DNA of 64,000 bases from Clostridium sp. AN503 (GTDB lineage Bacteria > Bacillota > Clostridia > Lachnospirales > Lachnospiraceae), in assembly GCF_040719375.1 (NCBI RefSeq), contig NZ_JBFDTP010000001.1, forward strand, positions 1,426,001 to 1,490,000, read 5' to 3'. The notes below the pieces were generated by a model. The model did not search any database and was not told the DNA's origin. It saw only the letters and a list, made by a program, of their open reading frames with translations. Positions 1 through 9,398 of this stretch are shown here, in pieces. The first letter of the stretch is position 1; each line of letters starts with the position of its first letter. The position numbers and the translations under genes are program-made.

Positions 1-275
1 TTCACGCCTGTAAGGAATCAAGATCTGTAAACGCTGACAAGGTTGCTATTGTGGGATTTGGCGGAGTCGCCATGTCGATCATCACTACGCCGTCTATCAC
101 TACCATGATCGCGCCCCGGTACAATATCGGATCAGAGGCTACCAGAATCCTTTTTGAGAGGATAAATGGCAGCGACAAAGATCCGGAGGAGCTGATCCTT
201 GCAACCCATATGGCGATCAGGGCGTCTACCCTGAGGACTGCATTTAAGAATATAGACACAATGTTTGCAGAGTAA
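1..275 (+). CDS. LacI-family transcriptional regulator, C-terminal end (partial)
   Basis: Only the last ~90 residues are in the window; the reading frame is open from base 3. The sequence carries the end of a periplasmic-binding-protein-like effector domain: a V-A-I-V-G-F-G-G strand, then a T-T-P-S-I-T-T segment and a G-S-E-A-T-R-I-L-F-E-R-I helix. This matches the order seen at the C-terminus of LacI/GalR regulators, where the middle segment lines the ligand pocket. The DNA-binding domain lies upstream of the window. The peptide-import operon starts 87 bases downstream and has a LacI-type palindrome in front of it, so this is probably its local regulator (inference). Confidence 0.75.
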   Translation, partial: HACKESRSVNADKVAIVGFGGVAMSIITTPSITTMIAPRYNIGSEATRILFERINGSDKDPEELILATHMAIRASTLRTAFKNIDTMFAE

Positions 276-324
276 AGTGAAATGATGGTCTGAAGACTGC
301 GAGAGGATAACTGCTGTCAAACTA

Positions 325-336
325 GAAAACGTTTTC
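325..336. promoter_or_regulatory. LacI/CcpA-type operator palindrome
   Basis: Perfect 12-bp palindrome GAAAACGTTTTC with the central CG typical of LacI-family operators. With its flanks it also fits the CcpA cre consensus except at the first position. It sits between the LacI-type gene and the first permease of the peptide operon, 26 bases before the start codon, a position suited to repression. Whether CcpA or the local regulator binds cannot be decided here. Confidence 0.55.
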
Positions 337-362
337 AAGTTTTTTGTAAGGGAGGAATTGCG

Positions 363-1319
363 ATGGGGAAATATGTTCTGAAAAGGCTCGGGATCGCCCT
401 GATGACTTTTTTTGGAATCACCCTGTTGGCTTATTTGCTGACATCCATGATGCCGGGATCTCCGATTGACTTTATTGTCAGCTCGAATCCCAACATGACA
501 GCGGAGCAGGTGGCTGCGCTGGAGGAGGAGATGGGCATCAACCAGCCGGTCGTTATCCAGTATGTGAGATGGCTGGGAGAATTTTTGCGGGGGAATCTGG
601 GATATTCTTACAGGACAGGAAACCCGGTATTTGAAGAGATCATAGTAAAGCTGGGGGGGACCCTGCTGCTGGTTGGGGCATCCATGGCGCTTTCCCTGGC
701 CGTTGCGATTCCTCTGGGGACGGTTGCGGCGCTGAAGCCCAATTCGGTGTTTGATTATATCTCATCAGGCCTGGCGTTTATCGGAAACTCTACCCCCGGT
801 TTTTTTGCAGGTATGATCTTCATCTACTTTTTCTGTGTGAAGACGAACCTGTTTCCCATGGGCGGCATGTATACCAGCCCGTCCAACAAGACTACGGGAG
901 ACCTTTTGTACCATATGGTGCTTCCCTGTACGGCGCTGGCGCTTCAGCAGGTAGGCGGCTATATGAGGCATGTCAGGAGCAACATGCTGGAGACGATGGG
1001 AGAGGATTATATAAGGACTTCCAAAGCCAAAGGGCTGGGAAGCATCCGGGTCGTTATCGTACATGGGCTGAGAAATGCGATGATCCCCATTGTCACGGTG
1101 GTGGGAATGAACATTCCGCTGCTGATCGGCGGCTCCGTAGTAACAGAAACTGTTTTTAGCTGGCCCGGGATCGGTATGCTGATGACCACTTCCATCAACG
1201 CACGGGACTATCCCATCATTATGGGGGTGACGGTGATGGTGGCTACGGCGGTGCTGATCGGTAATATCCTGATCGACTTTATTTACTGTATCGTCGATCC
1301 AAGAATCAAATATTCATAG
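363..1319 (+). CDS. Peptide ABC transporter permease, DppB/OppB type
   Basis: Inner-membrane subunit of a dipeptide/oligopeptide importer, 318 residues, the usual family length. It shows the N-terminal helix ending in the M-P-G-S-P motif common to DppB/OppB proteins, five further hydrophobic segments, and a cytoplasmic coupling (EAA) loop around residues 214-245 (E-D-Y-I-R-T-S-K-A-K-G-L) that docks on the ATPase. The ATG is preceded by GGGAGGAATT. It is the first gene of a nine-gene run on the same strand with short gaps, so it probably heads the operon. Confidence 0.9.
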   Translation: MGKYVLKRLGIALMTFFGITLLAYLLTSMMPGSPIDFIVSSNPNMTAEQVAALEEEMGINQPVVIQYVRWLGEFLRGNLGYSYRTGNPVFEEIIVKLGGTLLLVGASMALSLAVAIPLGTVAALKPNSVFDYISSGLAFIGNSTPGFFAGMIFIYFFCVKTNLFPMGGMYTSPSNKTTGDLLYHMVLPCTALALQQVGGYMRHVRSNMLETMGEDYIRTSKAKGLGSIRVVIVHGLRNAMIPIVTVVGMNIPLLIGGSVVTETVFSWPGIGMLMTTSINARDYPIIMGVTVMVATAVLIGNILIDFIYCIVDPRIKYS

Positions 1320-1332
1320 GGGGACAGGACGG

Positions 1333-2211
1333 ATGAACAGAAGAAAAGATAAAAAAGAGTCTTACTCCTATATGCGTGACGTGGCGGAGCGTTTCTGCCG
1401 TCACAAGGCGGCGCTTATCAGTATCTTTATCCTGGGGGCGATCGTGCTGGCTGTGTGGCTGCTTCCCCTTGTGATGGAACTGGACCCCTACACAACCAAC
1501 TCCAAAGCAGTATATGCAATGCCCGGCGGCGGGCATATCCTGGGAACGGATGAGATCGGGCGGGATCTGTTTTCCCGGCTGGTGTACGGCGGCAGGACGT
1601 CCCTGATCGTGGGCGTGGTGTCTATGCTGATCAGCGTGCTGATCGGCGTGCCGCTGGGGATCCTGGCGGGCTACTACAGGGGCTGGATCGAGACGGTTAT
1701 CCTGAGGATGGCGGATGTGTTTATGTCCTTTCCGTCGATCGTACTCAGCATGGTGCTGGTGTCCATTGTAGGACCGTCCATCGCGTCGGTGACGGTGGTT
1801 ATCGGCATTACGGGCTGGCCGCAGTTTGCAAGGATCATCTATTCAAAGGTAATCATAACAAGGGAGATGGAGTATGTGCAGTCCGCCAGGGCCACGGGGA
1901 TCCGGGACGGCCGGATCATGACCCAGTATATCCTGCCAAACGCCCTGTCTCCGGTACTGATCAACATGACGTTCCGCACCGCCCAGGCGATCCTGATGGA
2001 GGCGTCCCTAAGCTTTTTGGGACTCGGCGTAAAGCCGCCGGCAGCCTCCTGGGGGAACATCCTGCAATATGCCCAGACGATCTCCAGCCTGATGATGAGG
2101 CCGTGGATGTGGATTCCGGCAGGCGTACTGATGCTGGTCACGGTGGTCACCGTGAACTTTATCGGGGACGGGATACGGGACGCTTTAGACCCCAAATTAA
2201 AGATCCAGTAA
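1333..2211 (+). CDS. Peptide ABC transporter permease, DppC/OppC type
   Basis: Second membrane subunit of the peptide importer, 292 residues. It has a cytoplasmic N-terminus, a first membrane helix at about 35-55, the G-T-D-E-I-G-R-D segment after it that is characteristic of DppC/OppC, and an EAA loop near residues 178-210 (Y-V-Q-S-A-R-A-T-G-I). It starts 13 bases after the DppB-type gene with AGGGGG upstream, so the two are cotranscribed and should form the transmembrane heterodimer. Confidence 0.9.
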   Translation: MNRRKDKKESYSYMRDVAERFCRHKAALISIFILGAIVLAVWLLPLVMELDPYTTNSKAVYAMPGGGHILGTDEIGRDLFSRLVYGGRTSLIVGVVSMLISVLIGVPLGILAGYYRGWIETVILRMADVFMSFPSIVLSMVLVSIVGPSIASVTVVIGITGWPQFARIIYSKVIITREMEYVQSARATGIRDGRIMTQYILPNALSPVLINMTFRTAQAILMEASLSFLGLGVKPPAASWGNILQYAQTISSLMMRPWMWIPAGVLMLVTVVTVNFIGDGIRDALDPKLKIQ

Positions 2212-2268
2212 GCATTGTATTATGAAAAAATCAAATAAGACCAAGGCGAAATAAGAAAGGAGCACTTC

Positions 2269-3954
2269 ATGAAAAGAAGAATCAATGGAAACGCCGTGAA
2301 ACGCCTGAGCGCACTTGCGCTTGCCGCCGTAATGCTTTTGACAACCGGCTGCGGAGGAAATGCGTCGTCCAAGCCGGCGCCTGATAACGGAAACAGCGTG
2401 CAGGCAGAAGGGACCGCAGAGAAAAATGCAGAGAACACTGCCTCCGGCGGTAATAAGACGGTGACGATGGCGATCATCAGCGGCGGAGATACCTTTAACC
2501 CGCTGGCGGCGGATACAAACGGCGACGATTACATGCAGCTTCTGATGTGGGACAGGCCGTTCATCACGAAGATCGACGGGACCATCGAACCGCATCTTTG
2601 TACGAAATATGAGATGGTGGACGGAAAGACCATGAGGCTTTTCATCAATGAGGACGCCATGTGGACCGACGGCAAGCCGGTCACCTCTGCGGACTTCGTA
2701 TGGACAGCCCAGGCCATGACCAGTAAGAGCATCGGCGCTCCCAGAAGCTTTATCATGAAGTATCTGGAGGGGACGGATGTCTCCGGCATTGAGACCTCGG
2801 ACCAGTCTGTCAAGGTGGCAGCCGTGGATGACAAGACCGTGGACTTTTTCTTTAAAAATGAGATTGACCCGGAGATGTTTATCCAGATGTTCAATTTGAA
2901 TTTCCTGACCCTGCCGAGCCATTGCTTTGAGGGAGTTGCATTCGCGGATGTGAACAGCAGCGATTTCTGGAAGAACCCTGTGGGCAATGGACCCTGCATC
3001 TATAAGTCCATGGTACAGGATGAGCGGATCGAGTACACCGCAAACAAGGACTATTACATGGGAACCCCCGATTTTGACAATTTTGTGATCCGCATCATGC
3101 CGGCTGAAAATATGCTTGCAGGCCTGATGTCCGGAGAGATCGATCTGGTAGCTGGCGGCTCCAACAACCTGCCGACCGCCGACTGGGAACTGGCAAAGGC
3201 GCAGGCAAACCTGGTATGCGAGGCGGCGGTAGGCCCTGGATATTATAACCTCTGCATCAACCAGCAGAGAGACTATCTGACACCTGAGGTATGCCAGGCT
3301 ATGGAGATGGCGATCGACAAGCAGGCGATCTCCGACGCGATCTTTGCAGGGCAGGCGGAGCCGGCGGATTCCTGGCTGCCGAAGGCAAGCCGGTATTACA
3401 ACCCGGAAGTGGAGAAGATGAACCAGTATGATCCGGAAGCGGCAAGAAAACTCCTTGAGGAATCCGGCTGGGACTTCAACCGGGAGCTGCATCTTCTCGG
3501 CAATTCCAACCCGCAGAGGATCCCGATCATCGAGATGATCCAGCAGAACCTGGAGGGGATCGGCTTTAAAGTGAACTTAGAGACCGCAGATACCGCAACC
3601 TGCGTAGCCAAGCTTTCCGGCGGCGAGGTGGATGTGGGCATCATGGGAACCGCGGGGACTCTGGACCCGGACAATGCAGCGATCAACTTTACCGTAGGCG
3701 GGCCGTTCTGCTTTGCGAATATTTCGGACAAGACCTGGAACGACGCGGTGGATGCAGGCGCTTCTGCACCGTCCTTTGAAGCGCGGAAGGCTGTCTACGA
3801 CGACCTTCAGGTACGGATCAAGGAAGAAGTCCCGTATATCTATCTGTATTTCTCTCCTGAGTTCGTAGCCTACAATAAGAAGCTGGTCAATATTGATATT
3901 ACTGATTTCTTCCAGTTGCAGTATTCTGTATGGGATTGGAAGGTAGCTGAGTAA
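2269..3954 (+). CDS. Peptide-binding lipoprotein, SBP family 5 (DppA/OppA type)
   Basis: Extracellular substrate-binding protein of the importer, 561 residues. The signal peptide ends in L-T-T-G-C, so Cys28 should be lipidated and anchor the protein outside the membrane. A Ser/Ala/Glu linker follows. The family-5 signature region is visible (T-F-N-P-L, then W-T-D-G-K-P-V-T-S-A-D-F-V at about residues 130-142). It lies between the permeases and the ATPases of the same operon. Specificity for di- or oligopeptides cannot be read from sequence, but four downstream peptidases make peptides the likely substrate. Confidence 0.9.
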   Translation: MKRRINGNAVKRLSALALAAVMLLTTGCGGNASSKPAPDNGNSVQAEGTAEKNAENTASGGNKTVTMAIISGGDTFNPLAADTNGDDYMQLLMWDRPFITKIDGTIEPHLCTKYEMVDGKTMRLFINEDAMWTDGKPVTSADFVWTAQAMTSKSIGAPRSFIMKYLEGTDVSGIETSDQSVKVAAVDDKTVDFFFKNEIDPEMFIQMFNLNFLTLPSHCFEGVAFADVNSSDFWKNPVGNGPCIYKSMVQDERIEYTANKDYYMGTPDFDNFVIRIMPAENMLAGLMSGEIDLVAGGSNNLPTADWELAKAQANLVCEAAVGPGYYNLCINQQRDYLTPEVCQAMEMAIDKQAISDAIFAGQAEPADSWLPKASRYYNPEVEKMNQYDPEAARKLLEESGWDFNRELHLLGNSNPQRIPIIEMIQQNLEGIGFKVNLETADTATCVAKLSGGEVDVGIMGTAGTLDPDNAAINFTVGGPFCFANISDKTWNDAVDAGASAPSFEARKAVYDDLQVRIKEEVPYIYLYFSPEFVAYNKKLVNIDITDFFQLQYSVWDWKVAE

Positions 3955-3970
3955 AGATAAGAGGTGGAGT

Positions 3971-4963
3971 ATGGAGCCATTGTTAAAGGTTGAAAATTTA
4001 GTGACATGCTTTGAAACAAAAAAAGGTACGGTTCGGGCTATAGACGGCGTCAGCTTTGAAGTGGAGGCGGGCAGGATCCTTGGTATCGTGGGAGAGTCCG
4101 GCTGCGGCAAAAGCGTGACCGCCCTTTCCATCATGCGTCTGCTGCCCGACCAGTTGGGGAAGATCGCAAATGGCTCCATTCTCCTGGATGAGAAAGACAT
4201 AACGAAGCTGAGTGAGAGGGAGATGGTAAAGATCCGGGGTAATAAGATCGCCATGATCTTCCAGGACCCCATGACCTCTCTGGATCCGGTTATGACGATC
4301 GGCAGACAGCTGGAGGAGACAATCCTGGCCCATGAAAAGATGAGCCGGAAGGAGGCCTCCGAAAAAGCGCTGGAAATGCTCCGCAAGGTAAATATCCCCA
4401 TGCCGGAATACCGGATGAAGGAGTATTCCCACCAGCTATCCGGAGGGATGAGGCAGCGGATCATGATCGCTATGGGGCTTTTGTGCAGCCCGTCGCTCCT
4501 GATCGCAGATGAGCCGACCACGGCGCTGGATGTGACGATCCAGGCCCAGATCCTGGATCTTATGAAGAAGCTGAGGGAGGATTTCAACACGGCGATCATC
4601 CTGATCACACACGACATGGGCGTGGTGGCAGATATGGCGGATGATATCCTTGTGATGTATGCGGGGCGGGTGATGGAGCATGCGGCAGCGCTGGAGCTGT
4701 TTCAAAAGCCGCTTCATCCCTACACGAAAGCCCTCTTAAAGTCCATACCGAGGCTGGACAAAGAGGTGGACATGCTCCATTCCATCAAGGGATCGGTGCC
4801 GAGCCCCTACGATATGCCCAAAGGCTGCAAGTTCTGCGACAGATGCGAGTGCGCAGTGGAAAAATGCAGGGACCAGGAACCGGAGCTGATTGATGTGGGC
4901 GGACATAAGGTGAGGTGCTGGCTGTATGAAGATTCCGCAAAAGGAGGCGCAAAGGATGAATGA
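3971..4963 (+). CDS. Peptide ABC transporter ATPase, DppD/OppD type
   Basis: Cytoplasmic ATPase of the importer, 330 residues. Walker A is G-E-S-G-C-G-K-S (residues 41-48), the signature is L-S-G-G-M near residue 156, Walker B is L-I-A-D-E-P, and the switch is T-H-D-M. The C-terminal extension contains the Cys-rich F-C-D-R-C motif typical of Opp/Dpp ATPases. Its end overlaps the start of the next ATPase gene (ATGAATGA), which implies translational coupling. Confidence 0.92.
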   Translation: MEPLLKVENLVTCFETKKGTVRAIDGVSFEVEAGRILGIVGESGCGKSVTALSIMRLLPDQLGKIANGSILLDEKDITKLSEREMVKIRGNKIAMIFQDPMTSLDPVMTIGRQLEETILAHEKMSRKEASEKALEMLRKVNIPMPEYRMKEYSHQLSGGMRQRIMIAMGLLCSPSLLIADEPTTALDVTIQAQILDLMKKLREDFNTAIILITHDMGVVADMADDILVMYAGRVMEHAAALELFQKPLHPYTKALLKSIPRLDKEVDMLHSIKGSVPSPYDMPKGCKFCDRCECAVEKCRDQEPELIDVGGHKVRCWLYEDSAKGGAKDE

Positions 4964-5939
4964 CAGGACGGAAGCGCTGATAACGATCCAGGGCTTGAAG
5001 AAATATTTTAATGCCAGAAACGCGTTTGGCGAAAAGAAGGGCAGGGTCTATGCGGTGGATGACATCAACCTTGACATATACAGGGGAGAGACCATTGGCC
5101 TGGTGGGGGAGTCCGGCTGCGGAAAATCCACGCTGGGGCGGACCATCCTGCGCCTGACTGACGCCACGGAGGGCGCGGTCCATTTTAGCGGCAGGGATAT
5201 CAACTGCCTGAAAAAAGAAGACCTGCGCCAGATGCGCAGACATATGCAGATGATCTTCCAGGATCCCTACAGTTCCTTAAATCCGCGTATGACGGTGATG
5301 GAGATCATCCGTTCCCCGTTAGATGCGTTCCGTATTGGGACAAAAGACGAGCGGGAGGAAAAGGTTCTGGAGATCATGAAAAAGGTCGGGCTGGGAGAAC
5401 AGCACCTTTTTCGTTATCCCCATGAGTTTTCCGGCGGTCAGAGGCAGCGGGTGGTCATTGCAAAGGCGTTGATCTTAAACCCGGAATTCGTTGTGGCGGA
5501 TGAACCGGTATCGGCGCTGGACGTATCGGTCCGTTCCCAGATCTTGAATCTGATGAAGGAACTGCAGAGCGAGTTTAATTTCACCTGTATGTTTATCTCT
5601 CATGATCTGAGCGTGGTAAAGCATATCAGCAACCGGGTGGCAGTGATGTATCTGGGGAAGATCGTGGAGCTGACCGGCAAGACGGAGCTTTATAAAAATC
5701 CGAGCCATCCGTACACAAAGGCGCTCATGTCAGCCATACCGATCCCGGACGCCGCAGTGAAGGTGAAACGCCAGATCCTGACAGGTGATGTGCCAAGCCC
5801 TTATGATCCGCCGTCTGGATGCCGGTTCCATACCAGGTGTCCCCATGCGTCTGAGAGGTGCAGGGCGGAGGTTCCGGCGCTCCATGATATTGGCGGCGGA
5901 CATCTGGTGGCGTGCCATCTGTACAGTGGGGTCAAATAA
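4956..5939 (+). CDS. Peptide ABC transporter ATPase, DppF/OppF type
   Basis: Second ATPase subunit, 327 residues. An upstream in-frame ATG exists at 4926, but AAGGAGG lies just before the ATG at 4956, so that start is chosen. Walker A G-E-S-G-C-G-K-S, signature S-G-G-Q-R-Q-R, Walker B V-V-A-D-E-P and switch S-H-D-L are all intact, and a Cys-containing C-terminal tail is present. With the DppD-type subunit it should form the nucleotide-binding heterodimer driving peptide uptake. Confidence 0.92.
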   Translation: MNDRTEALITIQGLKKYFNARNAFGEKKGRVYAVDDINLDIYRGETIGLVGESGCGKSTLGRTILRLTDATEGAVHFSGRDINCLKKEDLRQMRRHMQMIFQDPYSSLNPRMTVMEIIRSPLDAFRIGTKDEREEKVLEIMKKVGLGEQHLFRYPHEFSGGQRQRVVIAKALILNPEFVVADEPVSALDVSVRSQILNLMKELQSEFNFTCMFISHDLSVVKHISNRVAVMYLGKIVELTGKTELYKNPSHPYTKALMSAIPIPDAAVKVKRQILTGDVPSPYDPPSGCRFHTRCPHASERCRAEVPALHDIGGGHLVACHLYSGVK

Positions 5940-5977
5940 AACAGAAGGATCGCGGTGCGGTCGGAAGGGAGCCGGGG

Positions 5978-7096
5978 ATGAAGGGAAAGGAAATGTCAGT
6001 TTTCTCTGGCAGGATTGAGGCTGTCAGGAGCAGGATGAGGGAGAATGGCATCAGCCTGCTGATGCTTGTCCCGTCCTCTTATATGAAGTATATGACCGGC
6101 TATTCCATCCGGGGGGATGAACGGTTTTTGGCATTTATCATGCCGGCAAAAGGCCCGTGCCTGGCTGTGGGGAATATCCTCTATAAACAGCAGATGGAGG
6201 GGCTCCCCGCAGAAGAATTCCTCTACTGGAAGGATGGCGGAGATGCCATGGAGATGGTAAAGCGTGAATTGGAGCGCAGAGGGATTGATACAGAGGAGAT
6301 TGCCATAGATCCCGGTATGCCGGCGCTGTTCACCCTGGAGCTTCTAAAGCATTTTCCGGACAGCAGGCTGGTGAGCGCGGCGCCGCTTATGGACCCGCTG
6401 AGGGTCTGCAAGGATGAGACAGAGCGGGAGGCGATGCGGGAGGCATGCAGGCGGGCAGATATAGCTCTTGAAAGAACCATTGGGGACGGTGTCTGCTGGC
6501 TGGGCCGCAGCGAGGAGGAATTCCTGGCAAAGCTGGTCTATGAGATGACGAAGCTGGGGATCCAGAACGGGGCGGCCTGCGTATGCACCGGGGAAAATGC
6601 CGCCGTGCCCCACCATCATACAGGGAAAAGCCGGATTACAAAAGGAAAATGCCTGCTGGTGGATTTTGGCGGGGACTACGAAAACTACAATACGGATATG
6701 ACCAGGAACTTTTACTTTGGCACGCCGCCGGAGGAGTATGTAAAGGTGTACCGGATTGTGCTTGAGGCCCAGGAGAAAGGCAAACAGGCGGCAGCGGCCG
6801 GCGGTTATATGCAGGATATAGACCGGGCGGTGCGCGGTCATATTACAGCCTGCGGTTACGGGGAGTATTTTACCCACCGGACAGGGCATGGTATCGGCAT
6901 AGACTGTCATGAGGGGCCGTCTGTTGTGGAGGGGGAGTTTACCAGGCTGGCTGTGGGAATGGCTTTTTCCATTGAGCCGGGCATCTATCTTCCGGGGAAG
7001 TTTGGCGTGCGGATCGAGGATCAGATCCTGATGACTGAAAAAGGGCCGGAGACGCTTCACCACTATCCCCTGGAACTTCAGATCATCCCCTGCTGA
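5978..7096 (+). CDS. M24-family aminopeptidase / Xaa-Pro dipeptidase-like protein (copy 1)
   Basis: Cytoplasmic metallopeptidase of the Xaa-Pro dipeptidase/aminopeptidase P group, 372 residues from the ATG at 5978. That start has GGAAGGGAG upstream; an ATG at 5993 is an alternative. An N-terminal creatinase-like domain (about 1-125) precedes a pita-bread catalytic domain. The expected metal ligands are visible: V-D-F-G and N-T-D-M (two Asp), G-H-G-I (His), S-I-E-P-G and R-I-E-D (two Glu). It directly follows the importer ATPases and is paralogous to the next gene, so it probably cleaves imported proline-containing peptides (inference). Confidence 0.85.
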   Translation: MKGKEMSVFSGRIEAVRSRMRENGISLLMLVPSSYMKYMTGYSIRGDERFLAFIMPAKGPCLAVGNILYKQQMEGLPAEEFLYWKDGGDAMEMVKRELERRGIDTEEIAIDPGMPALFTLELLKHFPDSRLVSAAPLMDPLRVCKDETEREAMREACRRADIALERTIGDGVCWLGRSEEEFLAKLVYEMTKLGIQNGAACVCTGENAAVPHHHTGKSRITKGKCLLVDFGGDYENYNTDMTRNFYFGTPPEEYVKVYRIVLEAQEKGKQAAAAGGYMQDIDRAVRGHITACGYGEYFTHRTGHGIGIDCHEGPSVVEGEFTRLAVGMAFSIEPGIYLPGKFGVRIEDQILMTEKGPETLHHYPLELQIIPC

Positions 7097-7127
7097 TAAA
7101 TGGACTGCCAGAAAGAAGGATGGAAAG

Positions 7128-8255
7128 ATGGATTATGATTACAGCAGCCGGATCAGGCGCGTCTGTTTTGAAATGAAGCTGCGGGGGATCGATGTGCTTG
7201 TGCTCACTCCCTGTTCTGATATGAAATACTTGATCGGCTATGAGCATCCGCAGGACGATAAGCTCCTGTTTCTTGTGGTCTTGGGAGACGGCGGCTCCTT
7301 TGTGATCCACAACCGTCTTCATGATATTGATCCGGAGCGGACGCCTGTGGAGCTGGTGATATCTTATGCGTATAAAGAAGATCCGGTACAGATGCTCTGT
7401 GCAGAATTAAAGCGCAGGGGGATCCGGGTGAGAACGGCAGCCATGAACAGGACCATGCCGGTGTTTCCTGCTCTCCGCCTGAAAGAGAACTGGCCGGAGG
7501 CAGCGCTTACCGATGCAGAGGAGCTTACGGCGCCTCTCCGGGCCATAAAGGATGAGGATGAGATGGAAGCTGCCCGGGAGGCGTGCAGGAGAGCGGAGGA
7601 AGCGCTCAGGATCTGTATGGAAAAAGGCGCTTACTGGGTGGGAAAGACCGAGCAGCAGCTGGAAGCCGGTCTTCTTTATGAGATGGGGAACCTGGGGCTG
7701 CGCCGCAATGCGGCCAGCGTGTGTTTTGGAGAGAACGCGGCATTTCCCCATCATCATCCCGACAGTACGATGATCACTTATGGGAAACCACTGCTCATAG
7801 ACTTCGGGGCGGAGTACGGATTTTTGAATACGGATATGACCAGGATGTTTTTCTTCGGCGAGCCGGACGCGGAATACCAAAAGCTTTACCAGGTGGTGAA
7901 GGAAGCAGAGCGGCGCGGGATCGAGGCGGCGGTGTGCGGAAACACTTTGCAGGAGCTTGACCGGGCCGTGAGGGAATACCTGGAGCAGGAAGGCTATGGA
8001 AGATATTATATCCACAGGACCAGCCACGGCGTGGGCCTGGACTGCCATGATTATCCGAAGATCCCGGTGGACGGGGAGACTACGATTCAGGACGGTATGA
8101 TGTTTTCTGTGGAGCCGGGCGTTTATTTCCCTGGAAAATACGGGATCCGGATCGAAGACCAGATCCTGATGAAGGATGGGAGAGCTGAGGCGCTCCATTC
8201 CTTTACTAAGGATCTGACTGTGATCAGGCCGGGCAGGGGGCTGTGCAAATATTAG
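7128..8255 (+). CDS. M24-family aminopeptidase / Xaa-Pro dipeptidase-like protein (copy 2)
   Basis: Tandem paralogue of the preceding gene, 375 residues, with the same two-domain layout. Shared features include S-D-M-K-Y-L-I-G-Y near the N-terminus, I-D-F-G and N-T-D-M for the Asp ligands, S-H-G-V-G-L-D for His, and S-V-E-P-G and R-I-E-D for the Glu ligands. Both copies retain every metal ligand, so the pair looks like two active enzymes of differing specificity rather than a decaying duplicate. The gap to the upstream gene is 31 bases. Confidence 0.85.
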   Translation: MDYDYSSRIRRVCFEMKLRGIDVLVLTPCSDMKYLIGYEHPQDDKLLFLVVLGDGGSFVIHNRLHDIDPERTPVELVISYAYKEDPVQMLCAELKRRGIRVRTAAMNRTMPVFPALRLKENWPEAALTDAEELTAPLRAIKDEDEMEAAREACRRAEEALRICMEKGAYWVGKTEQQLEAGLLYEMGNLGLRRNAASVCFGENAAFPHHHPDSTMITYGKPLLIDFGAEYGFLNTDMTRMFFFGEPDAEYQKLYQVVKEAERRGIEAAVCGNTLQELDRAVREYLEQEGYGRYYIHRTSHGVGLDCHDYPKIPVDGETTIQDGMMFSVEPGVYFPGKYGIRIEDQILMKDGRAEALHSFTKDLTVIRPGRGLCKY

Positions 8256-8273
8256 ATGCGGGGGTGTGGATAC

Positions 8274-9398
8274 ATGAAGGATTCAAGAATTGAAAGGATG
8301 GCACGACAGGTGGTCGAATATTCTGTCCATCTGAAGCCGGGAGAAAAGGTGCTGATCGATGTGTGGGATGAGGCATATGATTTTGCTGCCGCCCTTATGG
8401 ACGCGGCACAGAAGGCGGGGGCTTATCCCTACTTAAATCTCCAGTCCATGGCTTTAAACCGCCGGATGATCATGGCTTCCACAGAGGAATCCATGGAAGC
8501 CTGGTACCGGTATGAAAATTACCGAATGGAAGATATGGACGCCTATATTGTGGTGAGGAAGAATAACAACATCAGGGTCTATGAGGGGATCCCGGCAGGG
8601 CAGATGAAGCTCTACAATCAATATTACGGAAAGCTTCATTACGGCACCCGGCTGGTAAAGACAAAGTGGTGCGTGCTCCGCTATCCCAATGATTCCTTTG
8701 CCCAGACCGCAGGGATGAGCACAGAGGCGCTGGAAGACTTTTTCTTTGACACCTGCTGTCTGAACTACAAAAGGATGAATGAGCTGGCAGCCCCATTAAA
8801 TGAATTGATGATGAGGAGTGACCGGGTTGAGATCAGGGCGCCGGGGACGGAGCTTTCGTTCTCTGTTAAAGGATGCTGTAAACCGTCGGCCTGCGGCATA
8901 TTCAATATTCCATGCGGGGAGACCGGGATGCCCATCATCCCGGAATCTGCCAATGGCTGTATTTCCTATAACCTGCCGTCCTTTTTCCAGAATACCCTGT
9001 TTGAGGGTATCCGGCTGACTTTAAAGGACGGGATCATCACGGAGGCGGTATCCAGTCACCAGGAGCGGATGGACCAGATCCTGGACACCGATGAGAACGC
9101 CCGGCGCATCGGCGAGTTTGCCATGGGATTTAACCCCTATATTACAAGGCCGGTCCAGGATACCCTGTTTGATGAAAAAATGGCTATGAGTATGCATTTT
9201 ACGCCCGGCAACGACAGCATCTATAACCCGAGTGCGATCCACTGGGATATGGTCACGTCCCATGATAAAAAGATGGGCGGTGGAGAGATCTATGTTGACG
9301 GCGTGCTGATCCGCAAGGACGGCCTGTTCGTACTGGATGAGCTGAAGCAGTTGAACCCGGATAACCTGAAACGAGAATTGGAGAAGGCGGCATTATGA
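8274..9398 (+). CDS. M29-family aminopeptidase (AmpS/aminopeptidase T-like)
   Basis: Leucyl-type aminopeptidase of family M29, 374 residues from ATG 8274. An in-frame ATG at 8256 is less likely because the GGGGG stretch lies between the two. The N-terminus (V-H-L-K-P-G-E-K-V-L-I) is typical of the family, and the C-terminal half holds the metal-site block M-H-F-T-P-G-N-D-S followed by A-I-H-W-D. It lies between the M24 pair and an M20 dipeptidase, and its stop overlaps the next start (ATGA). Confidence 0.85.
   Translation: MKDSRIERMARQVVEYSVHLKPGEKVLIDVWDEAYDFAAALMDAAQKAGAYPYLNLQSMALNRRMIMASTEESMEAWYRYENYRMEDMDAYIVVRKNNNIRVYEGIPAGQMKLYNQYYGKLHYGTRLVKTKWCVLRYPNDSFAQTAGMSTEALEDFFFDTCCLNYKRMNELAAPLNELMMRSDRVEIRAPGTELSFSVKGCCKPSACGIFNIPCGETGMPIIPESANGCISYNLPSFFQNTLFEGIRLTLKDGIITEAVSSHQERMDQILDTDENARRIGEFAMGFNPYITRPVQDTLFDEKMAMSMHFTPGNDSIYNPSAIHWDMVTSHDKKMGGGEIYVDGVLIRKDGLFVLDELKQLNPDNLKRELEKAAL

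Noticed and set aside
2197..3492. Open frame of 431 codons on the minus strand
   Set aside because: Antisense shadow of the peptide-binding lipoprotein gene.
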